From positions 110,407 through 174,406 of the forward strand of contig JAEYUW010000021.1 of NCBI GenBank assembly GCA_023432225.1: 64,000 bases of DNA, in the 5' to 3' direction. This stretch comes from Verrucomicrobiota bacterium. GTDB taxonomy: Bacteria; Verrucomicrobiota; Verrucomicrobiia; Opitutales; Opitutaceae. The notes under the pieces were generated by a model. The model was given only the letters and a program-made list of their open reading frames with translations, ran no database searches and was not told where the DNA came from. Position numbers and translations under genes: made by a program. The stretch's first letter is position 1; every line of letters begins with the position of its first letter. Positions 8,185 through 16,417 of the stretch are shown here, piece by piece.

Positions 8185-8778
8185 TTAGAGAATGCGTTCC
8201 GGCACGAAGAGGACGTCGCCCTTGATGAGCGGCCATTTCTCCGTCGAACTCCCCTTCATTAGATCGTCGAGATTGATGGTGAAAATTTCGGTCTTGTCGC
8301 CAGTCTGGCGCGTGAGCCGAACCTTGCGAATGTCCGCGATGCGCGATTGGCCTCCGGCCTTCGCGATCGCCTCCATGATCGTCATCTGCTGTTCGGGCGT
8401 GAACGCGATGGCACCAGGCTGATTGACCGCGCCGAGCACTTGGACCGTGCGCGGCGTGTATTCGAGCACGGTAATGGTGATCTGCGGATTCTTGAGGAAC
8501 TCGGCGTCGTAACGCGCCCGCACCAACTCCTCCGCCTGACGCACCGACTTGCCCGTGAGATCAACCGATCCGATCAGAGGTAAATTGATCGCCCATTCCT
8601 GACTGATACGAACTTGCCGCTCTAAATCAGGCTCCTGAAAAACGACGACGCGCAGCAGATCGAGAGGCTGCAGGGTGTAATCAACCGCTGTCGATTCGGG
8701 CGATTTGGCCGGCGACGCCACCTCGCTGGCGTATGCGGCCACCGACAGAGTCAGAAGCATCAGAAGAAGATGTCTCAT
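8185..8778 (-). CDS. Wza-type polysaccharide export protein (Poly_export/SLBB)
   Basis: A 197-aa protein with an N-terminal signal peptide (MRHLLLMLLTLSVAAYA) and no lipobox cysteine. A Poly_export domain (about 35-110, DYTLQPLDLLRVVVFQEPDL) is followed by one SLBB-like segment (about 113-190, RTVQVLGAVNQPGAI). Proteins of this type form or contact the outer-membrane exit channel for capsule or exopolysaccharide. It is shorter than Wza (about 380 aa), as is usual for systems with a separate outer-membrane barrel. It lies between the barrel gene and the kinase gene. A terminator-like hairpin sits immediately upstream of the start. Confidence 0.9.
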   Translation of the reverse strand: MRHLLLMLLTLSVAAYASEVASPAKSPESTAVDYTLQPLDLLRVVVFQEPDLERQVRISQEWAINLPLIGSVDLTGKSVRQAEELVRARYDAEFLKNPQITITVLEYTPRTVQVLGAVNQPGAIAFTPEQQMTIMEAIAKAGGQSRIADIRKVRLTRQTGDKTEIFTINLDDLMKGSSTEKWPLIKGDVLFVPERIL

Positions 8779-8780
8779 GG

Positions 8781-8824
8781 GAAAAAAGAGAAACGGAAGA
8801 AGATCGTAACCGATCTTCTTCCGT
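8781..8824 (-). terminator. Strong hairpin plus T-tract between the barrel and export genes
   Basis: A perfect 14-bp stem (ACGGAAGAAGATCG/CGATCTTCTTCCGT, loop TAAC) is followed on the minus strand by TTCTCTTTTTTC, ending 3 bp before the export gene's start codon. It could end the barrel transcript fully or act as an attenuator that sets relative expression of the downstream genes. Confidence 0.75.
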
Positions 8825-8847
8825 CGAGATTAATCCTCAAATGATTT

Positions 8848-9972
8848 TCAGTAACGGAGGTTCGCTCCGATGCTGAACACGTTATTCGTGAATTCGTAAC
8901 TGGCGCTGTCCGAGCTGTTCTTACGGAGCGTGTAGGACGCCGTGAAGTTAGCGTTCGTATTCAGGATGTAAGCGACACCCACGCCGCCTTGGAAAAAGTC
9001 GTCCGAGTGGCTCGGAAACTCCAGCGAGCGAAAGGCCACGTTTGCATTCCAGCTCCATTGCTCGTCGATCCGATTGTTCGCCCCGACGTTAACCATGAAA
9101 GATTTCGTCGGTTCACCAAGCGCCGAAGAACCAAAGTCGTTCGAGATGCTGACCGAATACGAGGTTTTGGGAGAGTAGGCGAAGTTGAAACTGGAATCGA
9201 CGCCGAAGTCTGAATCATCACCCCCAACATCGAACTTACGAAGACCGTAGCCCACCCGGAGCTGACCCGTCAGCTTGGGGGTGAATTCGCCACGAGCACC
9301 GACATTGAAAAAATGGTCGTTACTATCAATGGCTGAACCCGAAAGGTCAGTCGAACGATAGCGATAGCCAACGCTCCACTGGAGCTTCGGCGAGTATTCG
9401 AAATAAGCATCAACCGGAATCGTCCAGATGTTGCTGTCGCGATAAGCAGCGCCACCGGAATAATCACTTTTGTCGAATCGCACTCCCACACCCATTGCGG
9501 TTTTCTCGGTCGCACCGAACTCAGTGAGAGCGCGAGCGCTCGTCACCTTGCGCTCGACAATGTCGCCGGGGGCCGAGGTGTCGTTCTGAGCAAGTTCCGC
9601 GTAGGACGCTCCGATATCCATCTTCGACTTGCCGTTATTGTAGAGCGAATTGAAACCGAGATTCGCCAGCGAGGTGTTCTGCTGATCGTTGTCCGAATAG
9701 CGCAGGATGTCCTCGCGGAAGTAGAGGTTGCCGGACGTCGCAGCATTCCGCCCAAACTGCAGGTCGAGACCCGGGGACAGCGTCAGGATCGTGTCACTCA
9801 CTTCAGGCCGGGCGGTCGTGCCCGGGCGCAGGTAAATGTTGTCATCTCCGCTGACCATAACGGCGCCAGTGAGAAACAACTCAGCATTATCGCCGAGAGC
9901 GACAAAAGGGGCCGCCGAGAGTGAAGATGCGCCAAGCGCGAGCAGGGCGAGCAAACGTCCGTGTGTTTTCAT
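8848..9972 (-). CDS. Outer-membrane beta-barrel protein of the exopolysaccharide locus
   Basis: A 374-aa protein with signal peptide (MKTHGRLLALLALGASSLSA). The rest is built of alternating amphipathic strands with aromatic girdle residues and ends in NVFSIGANLRY, a typical C-terminal barrel strand. It resembles the BBP2-type putative porins found in verrucomicrobial and proteobacterial exopolysaccharide loci. It would provide or stabilise the outer-membrane pore for the polymer exported by the two downstream gene products. Exact family membership is inferred from barrel-like composition and context rather than a specific motif. Confidence 0.8.
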   Translation of the reverse strand: MKTHGRLLALLALGASSLSAAPFVALGDNAELFLTGAVMVSGDDNIYLRPGTTARPEVSDTILTLSPGLDLQFGRNAATSGNLYFREDILRYSDNDQQNTSLANLGFNSLYNNGKSKMDIGASYAELAQNDTSAPGDIVERKVTSARALTEFGATEKTAMGVGVRFDKSDYSGGAAYRDSNIWTIPVDAYFEYSPKLQWSVGYRYRSTDLSGSAIDSNDHFFNVGARGEFTPKLTGQLRVGYGLRKFDVGGDDSDFGVDSSFNFAYSPKTSYSVSISNDFGSSALGEPTKSFMVNVGANNRIDEQWSWNANVAFRSLEFPSHSDDFFQGGVGVAYILNTNANFTASYTLRKNSSDSASYEFTNNVFSIGANLRY

Positions 9973-10020
9973 AACTGATTAAGGTGTGTCTAGGTCAGCG
10001 AGCTACGTCGGATCAGCAAG

Positions 10021-11730
10021 ATGCAAAGGAATTTCCTGAGCAAGGATTATTTCCGGCATTTTTTTGCCCAATTTTTCATCGTGCCAGCAGGAGAAATCTC
10101 TCAGGAACGTCTACGCATTTCCCCTGTGGCCACGCTCCGAAATTTTCTCTGTCGGACCGAAATCGATAACGACGGAGTAAGCACCACACAAGTTCGTTGG
10201 CCACGTGTCGCCGTGGCAGCCGCGACGGCGTTTGCCTTTGGTGTATTTCTGCTGACCGCCGGGCTATGGGTTTACCTCGCTCAGGTGCGGGGGCTGAGGG
10301 GCGTCGCGTATGCAAATACGCTCACCCCGACCGGCTGGCAGAAGATTCGCATCGAGATCGGCAATCAGACGATCGCAGAAGCGGACGCCGCTCTCCGGCG
10401 CGGTGAGATCGACGTGGCCCTCCGCCTGTATCGCGTCGGACTAGCGAAAGCCCCGCACAACGCGAACGCCCGCATCGCCCTCGCCAAAATCTATGTCGGC
10501 CTCCGACGCGCCGATCTCGCCCGCGACTTGCTCTCCGGCGGCCTGCCCGCCTTGGCGGAGAACCCCAACTACCTTCAACTGAGCCTCACGTTCCTGCTGG
10601 ATTTCCAGTTCGACTCCGAACTGCAGCGGGTTTGCCAGGAACTCCTGTCGCATCCTTCGTCCACCGTCCGGCGCCAAGCCGCATTGCACGCTGCCGCGGT
10701 CGCCTTTCACCGTGGCAATTTCGACGGCGCGGAAAGCATCTTGGTCAGTCACCAACTCACCGACAGCCCCGACGGCGCCCTGCTGCTGGCCCGCGCCGAC
10801 TTCGAACGCGGCTTTCCGGAGCTCGCCCTCGCCCGTCTTTCGCCGGCCCTTCACGACGACTCCGCTCAAACCGCCGCGCTCGCTCTTGTGGCTCGCATTC
10901 AGGAACAAACCGGCCGCGCGCCCGACCTCGCGCGGACGTCCGCCTTGCGGCTGGCCGACGACCCGCTCTCCCCTGCCCCACGCATCGCCACCCTTCATCA
11001 GCTGCACGCGCAAAACTGCACCGACGAACTCGTCCGCGAAATCGACGACTACCTAAGACTTTTCCGCCACGATCAGGCGGCCTTGCTTGCCTTGGGTGAT
11101 TTCGCCGCCAACTCCGGCCGCCCCGACCTCGCCCGCCGGGTGCAACAACTTTTTGCCGAGCGCCAGTGGAGCCCCGACGCCCCCGCGCTCCTCTATGCCG
11201 AAGCCTGCATCGCCAGCGGCCGCTACGCCGACGGGATGGTCGAACTCGATCGCTATTTGCGCGACAATCCCGCGTGGGCGACGCGTTACGGCCCGGCTTT
11301 TGATGGCCTGCGCACCGTCGCACTTCTCGGCTTGGGCCGCAACGACGATGCCCAACTGCAACTCGAGCACCTGCTCGCCCAGCCGAACCTCCGCGCGGAA
11401 AACCTCTCCGCGGTCGCGACGCGCCTGCTGGCCTTCGGTCGCTCCACCGCCGCCCGCAATGTCCTGGACCGCGCGGTCGACCTCGATCCGCATAACCAAG
11501 CCGCCCTCGCCTCCCTCGTTCGTCTCGAAGCCGAACTCGGCCTGCTGGACACTCTACCCGCACACCTGCGCCAGTTTCTCGCGATGCGCCGGCCGTCACG
11601 CGAAGTCTTGACGTTCGTCTACCATCGCTTGGGTAGCGATCTGAACCTCCTGCACCCCGAGCAACAATCGCTGCTCGCCGAACTCCGGCTCCGCATCGGT
11701 CGCGACGCCCTTGCGCTCCCGAAGTCCTGA
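10021..11730 (+). CDS. TPR-repeat membrane-anchored protein
   Basis: A protein of up to 569 aa. A single membrane segment (about 67-90, VAVAAATAFAFGVFLLTAGL) precedes a long alpha-helical region of tetratricopeptide-like repeats (for example AEADAALRRGEIDVALRLYR, then NANARIALAKIYVGLRRADL). The start is uncertain: the ATG at 10021 has no good ribosome site, and the roughly 60 residues before the membrane segment look atypical, so translation may begin later. Divergent from the barrel gene with a 48-bp gap, it may serve polysaccharide export as a periplasmic scaffold, like PelE or PEP-CTERM-system TPR proteins. That role is an inference from position only. Confidence 0.75.
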   Translation: MQRNFLSKDYFRHFFAQFFIVPAGEISQERLRISPVATLRNFLCRTEIDNDGVSTTQVRWPRVAVAAATAFAFGVFLLTAGLWVYLAQVRGLRGVAYANTLTPTGWQKIRIEIGNQTIAEADAALRRGEIDVALRLYRVGLAKAPHNANARIALAKIYVGLRRADLARDLLSGGLPALAENPNYLQLSLTFLLDFQFDSELQRVCQELLSHPSSTVRRQAALHAAAVAFHRGNFDGAESILVSHQLTDSPDGALLLARADFERGFPELALARLSPALHDDSAQTAALALVARIQEQTGRAPDLARTSALRLADDPLSPAPRIATLHQLHAQNCTDELVREIDDYLRLFRHDQAALLALGDFAANSGRPDLARRVQQLFAERQWSPDAPALLYAEACIASGRYADGMVELDRYLRDNPAWATRYGPAFDGLRTVALLGLGRNDDAQLQLEHLLAQPNLRAENLSAVATRLLAFGRSTAARNVLDRAVDLDPHNQAALASLVRLEAELGLLDTLPAHLRQFLAMRRPSREVLTFVYHRLGSDLNLLHPEQQSLLAELRLRIGRDALALPKS

Positions 11731-11800
11731 ACGGCGCGCGCCGCGGCACCAACGCACGCGACCCAGCCAGCTTCTTCCCGGACGCCAGTTTCTGCCTCGC

Positions 11801-12901
11801 TCAGCGCGCCGCCAACACCTGCGCCAGCGTCTCGAGCAAACGCGCGTTCTGCTCCCGCGTGCCCACGCTCACGCGCAACCATTCCGGCAAACCATACGGC
11901 TTCACCGGCCGCGTGATCAGGCCGCGGCGTTGCAGCGCGTCAAATATCGCCACGCCGTCGCCCACCTTCACGAGGAGGAAATTTCCCTGTCCCGGCACGA
12001 ACTCCAGCCCGAGTTTCTTGAACCCATCTCCCAGTTGCGTGAGTCCCGCGCGATTTTCGCGGCGCACCATCGCGACGAACTCCGCATCGTCCAACGCCGC
12101 CACCGCCATCGCCGACGCGATTGCGCTCACGTTGAACGGCTGACGCGCCCGCTGCACGATCGCGATCAGCTCCTTCGACGCATAACCGTAGCCGACGCGC
12201 AGCGCCGCCAGGCCATAGATCTTCGAAAACGTCCGCAGCCCGATCACCTTCCGCCCCTCCGCCAGCAGCACGCACAAGTCCGGCGGCGTGTCTAGAAACT
12301 CGGCGTAAGCCTCATCGAACACAAAAATCACGTGCTCCGGCAACGACCGCACCAGCGCGTAGATTTCCTCCGCGCTGTTCGTCGCGCCGACCGGATTCGC
12401 CGGACTCGCGAGAAACACCAGCCGCGTCCGCGGCGTCACCGCCGCCCGCAACGCCGTCAAATCCTGCCGCAGCCCCGACGCCAGCGGCACCTCCACCGGC
12501 GTCGCGCCGAACATCAGCGTCACGAGCTTGTAAACGATGAACGACGCTTGCGGCATCACGCACTCGACGCCCGGCGCGAGAAACGCATGCCCGAGCAGTT
12601 CGATAATTTCGTTCGAGCCGTCGCCGATGACGAACTGGTCCATGCCCAAGCCCCAGTGCTTCGCGAGTCGCTCGCGCAACACGTAGTAGCCGCCGTCCGG
12701 ATAAAGATTCGCCTCGCGCAGCGCCTTTTCGCCCGCCGCGACCGCCTTCGGCGACGGCCCAAACGGATTCTCGTTCGACGCCATCTTCACGATCGTCGCG
12801 GGATCGAGCCCGAGCTCGCGGGCCACTTGGTCGATCGGCTTGCCCGGCTCATACACCGGCTGCGTGAGAATGCCCTTGTTCGCCAGCTCCGCGTAAGTCA
12901 T
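11801..12901 (-). CDS. hisC: Histidinol-phosphate aminotransferase
   Basis: A 366-aa fold-type I PLP enzyme that makes histidinol phosphate from imidazole acetol phosphate and glutamate. Class I/II aminotransferase features are ASNENPFGPSP near the N-terminus, DEAYAEF, and the PLP-lysine motif TFSKIYGLAALRVGY. The start is the ATG at 12901; four extra upstream residues are possible. It stands alone, outside a his operon. It is divergent from the hydrolase-like gene at 12946. HisC-like enzymes may also act on aromatic amino acids, so substrate range is not certain. Confidence 0.92.
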   Translation of the reverse strand: MTYAELANKGILTQPVYEPGKPIDQVARELGLDPATIVKMASNENPFGPSPKAVAAGEKALREANLYPDGGYYVLRERLAKHWGLGMDQFVIGDGSNEIIELLGHAFLAPGVECVMPQASFIVYKLVTLMFGATPVEVPLASGLRQDLTALRAAVTPRTRLVFLASPANPVGATNSAEEIYALVRSLPEHVIFVFDEAYAEFLDTPPDLCVLLAEGRKVIGLRTFSKIYGLAALRVGYGYASKELIAIVQRARQPFNVSAIASAMAVAALDDAEFVAMVRRENRAGLTQLGDGFKKLGLEFVPGQGNFLLVKVGDGVAIFDALQRRGLITRPVKPYGLPEWLRVSVGTREQNARLLETLAQVLAAR

Positions 12902-12945
12902 GGCCAAAACCACCGCGCTCCGCCGCGCGCTTCAAACCAATTCCC

Positions 12946-14010
12946 GTGCGCCGACTTCGCCTTTTAGTTTTCCTTTCGCTGGCATTCACGGCCCTGCGCG
13001 CCGCCGATTTCGCGCTTTCGACCGGCCGGCTCGAGTCCGGCGCACTCTACACGATCGCCAAACCCGCGCGCTGGAGTGGACGCGTCATCCTGCTCGCTCA
13101 CGCCCAGCGCGCCACCGAACACCCCTTGCACGCCAGCTTGCAAGAGTCGCGCGCGCTCCTCCGCGGCTTGCTCGACCGCGGCTGGTTGGTCGCCACGACC
13201 AGTTACCGCCGCAACGGCGTGATCTTGAAGGACGCCATCGATGATCTCGCCGCGCTTCGCCGCCAAGTCGCCGCGGCGCACGGCGAACCCTCCCGCGTCT
13301 ATCTCCTCGGCGAAGCCATGGGCGGCGCGATCGTCACGCGCATGGTCGAGTCGCAACCCGACGACTACGCCGGCGCCGTCGCGATCAGCCCGGAATTCCA
13401 GCTCTCCGAACCCGAGCCCACCGTCGGCCTCACGCTTCAACCGCGCCGCCCGCTGCTGCTCCTCGCCAACGACTCCGAACTCGACGGCCCGCGCGGCTAC
13501 GCGAACACCGCGTCCCGCGCTCCGTTCCCACCCGCCCTCTGGCGCATCGCCCGCCACGGCCACGCCAACATCAACTCCGTCGAAAAACTCGCCGCGCTCG
13601 ACGCCGTCGCTCGGTGGGTCGAGGAAGGCCGCCGGCCCGAACCCAACGCCGACGCCACCCACGCTCCCGGCATCGGTCCGTCGCAAATCGAGTTCGCTCC
13701 CGACGACTCCAGCGGTGCCGGCCGCGTGACCGCCATCCTGCCCGGCTCCGGCGATCTCGTCGTCAACTTCCAACCGGCCGATCTTGCACGCCTCGGCGTC
13801 AAGCCGCGCACCCGCTTCGCCCTCGTCATCGGCGAACGCGTCATCCGCGTTTTCTACCGCACCTCGACGGCCCAGATGAAACGCGAAGAGTGGTTCGGCT
13901 ACCCCGACGCCGACGGCTGGTTCGCGCTCTCCGTCTCGCGCGGCAATGCCGCCGCCGTTTCCGGTCTGCGCGTAGGCGACACCGTCGTGCTGCGCCGACT
14001 GGCGAAGTAG
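12946..14010 (+). CDS. Secreted degenerate alpha/beta-hydrolase fused to a SAM-hydroxide-adenosyltransferase-like C-domain
   Basis: A protein of 354 aa from a GTG start. Signal peptide at residues 1-19. Residues 20-225 follow an alpha/beta-hydrolase fold (RVILLAHA, then SRVYLLGEAMGGAIV). However, the nucleophile elbow reads G-E-A124-M-G where active enzymes have G-x-S-x-G, so the catalytic Ser is Ala. A distal His may remain (RHGHANI). Residues about 240-354 (VVNFQPADLARLGVK, then DGWFALSVSRGNAAAVSGL and GDTVVL) resemble the C-terminal beta-barrel of the DUF62/SAM hydroxide adenosyltransferase family. The stop codon TAG belongs to the GTAG of a REP hairpin. Function unknown; a binding role is as likely as catalysis. 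Confidence 0.8.
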   Translation: MRRLRLLVFLSLAFTALRAADFALSTGRLESGALYTIAKPARWSGRVILLAHAQRATEHPLHASLQESRALLRGLLDRGWLVATTSYRRNGVILKDAIDDLAALRRQVAAAHGEPSRVYLLGEAMGGAIVTRMVESQPDDYAGAVAISPEFQLSEPEPTVGLTLQPRRPLLLLANDSELDGPRGYANTASRAPFPPALWRIARHGHANINSVEKLAALDAVARWVEEGRRPEPNADATHAPGIGPSQIEFAPDDSSGAGRVTAILPGSGDLVVNFQPADLARLGVKPRTRFALVIGERVIRVFYRTSTAQMKREEWFGYPDADGWFALSVSRGNAAAVSGLRVGDTVVLRRLAK

Positions 14011-14100
14011 GGCCGGCTTCAGCCGGCCCAAACGCGGCCACGCTCGCCCTCACCGCTCGCGAACGAAAACTAAACCGGGCCGGTCACAGACCGGCCCTAC
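14007..14100. repeat. Pair of opposed GTAG-type REP hairpins
   Basis: GTAG plus GGCCGGCTTCAGCCGGCC at 14007-14029 faces an inverted copy GGGCCGGTCACAGACCGGCCCTAC at 14077-14100. The pair fills the gap between the convergent hydrolase-like and HAD genes and could also fold as a bidirectional terminator. Confidence 0.8.
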
Positions 14101-14104
14101 GGTC

Positions 14105-14707
14105 CTACGGCCGCTTCACCGGCCGGCTCGTCACCGCGACCCACTTCATCCCGGCGGCCTCCGCAGCGCGAAAGCCCGGGTCGGCATCCTCGAACACCAA
14201 GCACGACGCCGGCGGCACGCCCATCTTCGCCGCCGCGAGCAGAAACATATCCGGCGCCGGTTTCCCGTGCAGCACGTCCTCCGGCGTCACCAAAATCGGA
14301 AACAGCTCCGAAAGTCCCGTCACTTCCAGCGTGCGCCGCACAATCGGCTTCGGTCCGCCCGACGCCACCGCGACCGGCGCGCGCTTCGCCACCGCGCGGG
14401 CAAAATCGACCACCGGCTGGATCACCTTCATCTCGCCCTGCATCGACAGGAAGATGTCTTCCTTTTCGTGAAACACGCGCTCCGGATCGAGCGGCAGGCC
14501 GTAATGCGCTCCCATCAACTCCGCCACGCGCCGCGTCGGCACGCCGCCGAGCGAGTAGAACAAATCCTCATCGAGCTCTCCCTTCAGACCGTTCCGCTGC
14601 AGCGCGGCGCTCCACGCACGGTAGTGCAAGGGCATCGTGTCGACGAGGGTGCCGTCGCAATCGAAGATGTAGCCGCCGAAATCGCTGGCCGGAATGTCGA
14701 GCTTCAT
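14105..14707 (-). CDS. HAD-superfamily phosphatase (beta-phosphoglucomutase/phosphatase-like)
   Basis: A 200-aa protein with all HAD motifs: I FDCDGTLVDT, II VASGG (Ser in the threonine/serine position), III the lysine in GKPAPDMF, and IV FEDADPGFRAAEAAGM. The helical cap after motif I makes it a subfamily IA enzyme. Such proteins dephosphorylate small phosphosugars, phosphoglycolate or nucleotides; the substrate cannot be assigned. The ATG at 14707 is chosen because the 19 upstream residues are not conserved-looking. REP hairpins lie on both sides. Confidence 0.88.
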   Translation of the reverse strand: MKLDIPASDFGGYIFDCDGTLVDTMPLHYRAWSAALQRNGLKGELDEDLFYSLGGVPTRRVAELMGAHYGLPLDPERVFHEKEDIFLSMQGEMKVIQPVVDFARAVAKRAPVAVASGGPKPIVRRTLEVTGLSELFPILVTPEDVLHGKPAPDMFLLAAAKMGVPPASCLVFEDADPGFRAAEAAGMKWVAVTSRPVKRP

Positions 14708-14773
14708 GGAAACGGTCGAGCGAAGCGCCGCGCGCGCCACGCGCAACGGCAATCTGTGTCCCACACGCTTAGA

Positions 14774-14800
14774 GTAGCGGGAGCTTCCAGCTCCCGCTAC
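14774..14800. repeat. Palindromic REP (GTAG...CTAC)
   Basis: The perfect inverted repeat AGTAGCGGGAGCT / AGCTCCCGCTACT with loop TCC lies between the HAD gene and the helicase gene. GTAG is present at both ends. Confidence 0.8.
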
Positions 14801-14806
14801 TTCGAA

Positions 14807-16363
14807 TCAGCGCCGGCCGCCGCGCATCAGGCGGCTCTTCGGCTTCTCGGGCGCCACCTGCGGCATGCCACCGCCGTCGAAGATGCCCGAGTAGGTGTAA
14901 TTGAAGCCGTCGACCTTCTTCCACTCGATGCTCTGGCCGATGAAGCGCTCAATGCTGCGCGCGTCGCGCCAAGTTTCTTCAGTCACGAGCGTGAAGGCGT
15001 CACCGGTCTTCTGCGCCCGGCCCGTGCGGCCGATGCGGTGGACGTAGTCCTCGGGATTTTCCGGCACGTCGAAATTGATCACGTGCGACACGTCCGCGAT
15101 GTCCAAGCCGCGCGCGACGAGATCCGTCGCGACAAGCACTTCGTATTTGCCGGACTTGAAGCCCTTCAACGCGTCCATGCGCTCCTGCTGCGAACGATCG
15201 GCGTGCATCACCGCGCACGTATGGCCCTCGTGCTTGAGGCGATTGGCCACGTAGTCCGCGCCGCTCTTGGTGCGCGAGAAAATGATCACCGAGTGATACT
15301 GCGTTTGCTCCAGCAGGTGCGCGAGCAGATCGAACTTCTGCGCCTGCACCACGGGATAAAACGCGTGCGTGATCGTCTCGGCCGTCGAACGTTCGCGGCT
15401 CACCGAGATCTTGAACGGATCGCGCAGCGCCCAAGCCGCGAGTTGTTCGATCTCCGGCGGCAGCGTCGCCGTGAAGAACAGCGTCTGCCGATCCTTCGGC
15501 ACCTTCGCGACGATGCGCTTCACGTCGGGCAGGAAGCCCATGTCGAGCATGCGGTCGACTTCGTCGAGCACGAGGATGTCGACCTGATCGAGGCGGATTT
15601 CGCCCTGCTCCAGATAATCGAGCAGACGACCCGGCGTGGCCGCGAGCACATCGACGCCACGCGCGAGATCCTCGCGCTGCTTGCCGTAACCAACGCCGCC
15701 GTAGACGACCGTCACGCGCAAATCGGTGAACTTGGAGAAATTCTTAAACGCCTCCTCCACCTGCACGGCGAGTTCGCGCGTCGGTTCGAGGATGAGGCAA
15801 CGCAACGCGCCGCGGCGCTCGAGGCGATGCAGGATCGGCAGCGCGAAAGCCGCCGTCTTGCCCGTGCCGGTCTGGGCGGAGCCGATCACGTCCTTCCCCG
15901 CGAGCACTTGCGGAATGGCCTGCGCCTGAATCGGCGTTGGGTTCTCGTAACCCATCTGCTGGACGCCGTAGGCGATGCGATCATTCAGACCGAGCGCCGT
16001 GAACGGCGTGTCCATCTTCGGCACTTCGGCCAACGGCTTCGCCGGCTCCTCGTGCCGCGGCGCACGCGGCGCCGGCGCGTGCGATTTCCGCTCGGCGTGC
16101 TCGCCGCGCGGGTGGCCGCCGCGCTCGTGCCGCTCCGAGCGGTCGTGGCCGCGACCGTGCGATTTCTCGCCGCGCGCGTGCCCACCACCGTGGCTGTGCC
16201 CGTGGCCGCCGTGCGAGCCGCGCTCAGCGCGTTCGGAGCGGTGGCCGCCCTTGGCGGCCGGCTTCGCGGAGGGCGAACGGTGGCCGTGCGCGGGCTTGGC
16301 CTCGGCGGACTTACCACCGGCCTTGAACGTGTTTTTGATCTTCGAGATGAGCTTACGGAGCAT
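14807..16363 (-). CDS. DEAD-box family ATP-dependent RNA helicase (RhlE-like, DEVD motif II)
   Basis: A 518-aa protein. The N-terminal 120 residues are low-complexity, rich in Gly, His, Lys, Arg and Ser (GGHGHSHGGGHARGEK), probably a disordered RNA-binding tail. The helicase core has a Q-motif region FTALGLNDRIAYGVQQMGY, motif I AQTGTGKT, Ia PTRELA, Ib TPGR, motif II DEVD (not DEAD), motif III TAT (not SAT), and motif VI HRIGRTGRAQ. These proteins unwind short RNA duplexes in ribosome assembly or mRNA decay. RhlE-like assignment rests on the ordering and spacing of motifs. Monocistronic in appearance. Confidence 0.9.
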   Translation of the reverse strand: MLRKLISKIKNTFKAGGKSAEAKPAHGHRSPSAKPAAKGGHRSERAERGSHGGHGHSHGGGHARGEKSHGRGHDRSERHERGGHPRGEHAERKSHAPAPRAPRHEEPAKPLAEVPKMDTPFTALGLNDRIAYGVQQMGYENPTPIQAQAIPQVLAGKDVIGSAQTGTGKTAAFALPILHRLERRGALRCLILEPTRELAVQVEEAFKNFSKFTDLRVTVVYGGVGYGKQREDLARGVDVLAATPGRLLDYLEQGEIRLDQVDILVLDEVDRMLDMGFLPDVKRIVAKVPKDRQTLFFTATLPPEIEQLAAWALRDPFKISVSRERSTAETITHAFYPVVQAQKFDLLAHLLEQTQYHSVIIFSRTKSGADYVANRLKHEGHTCAVMHADRSQQERMDALKGFKSGKYEVLVATDLVARGLDIADVSHVINFDVPENPEDYVHRIGRTGRAQKTGDAFTLVTEETWRDARSIERFIGQSIEWKKVDGFNYTYSGIFDGGGMPQVAPEKPKSRLMRGGRR

Positions 16364-16417
16364 GGAAACGGACAGGGCTTATCGCGACCCCCTCCGAGTA
16401 TTGCAACCCCGCAGAAA

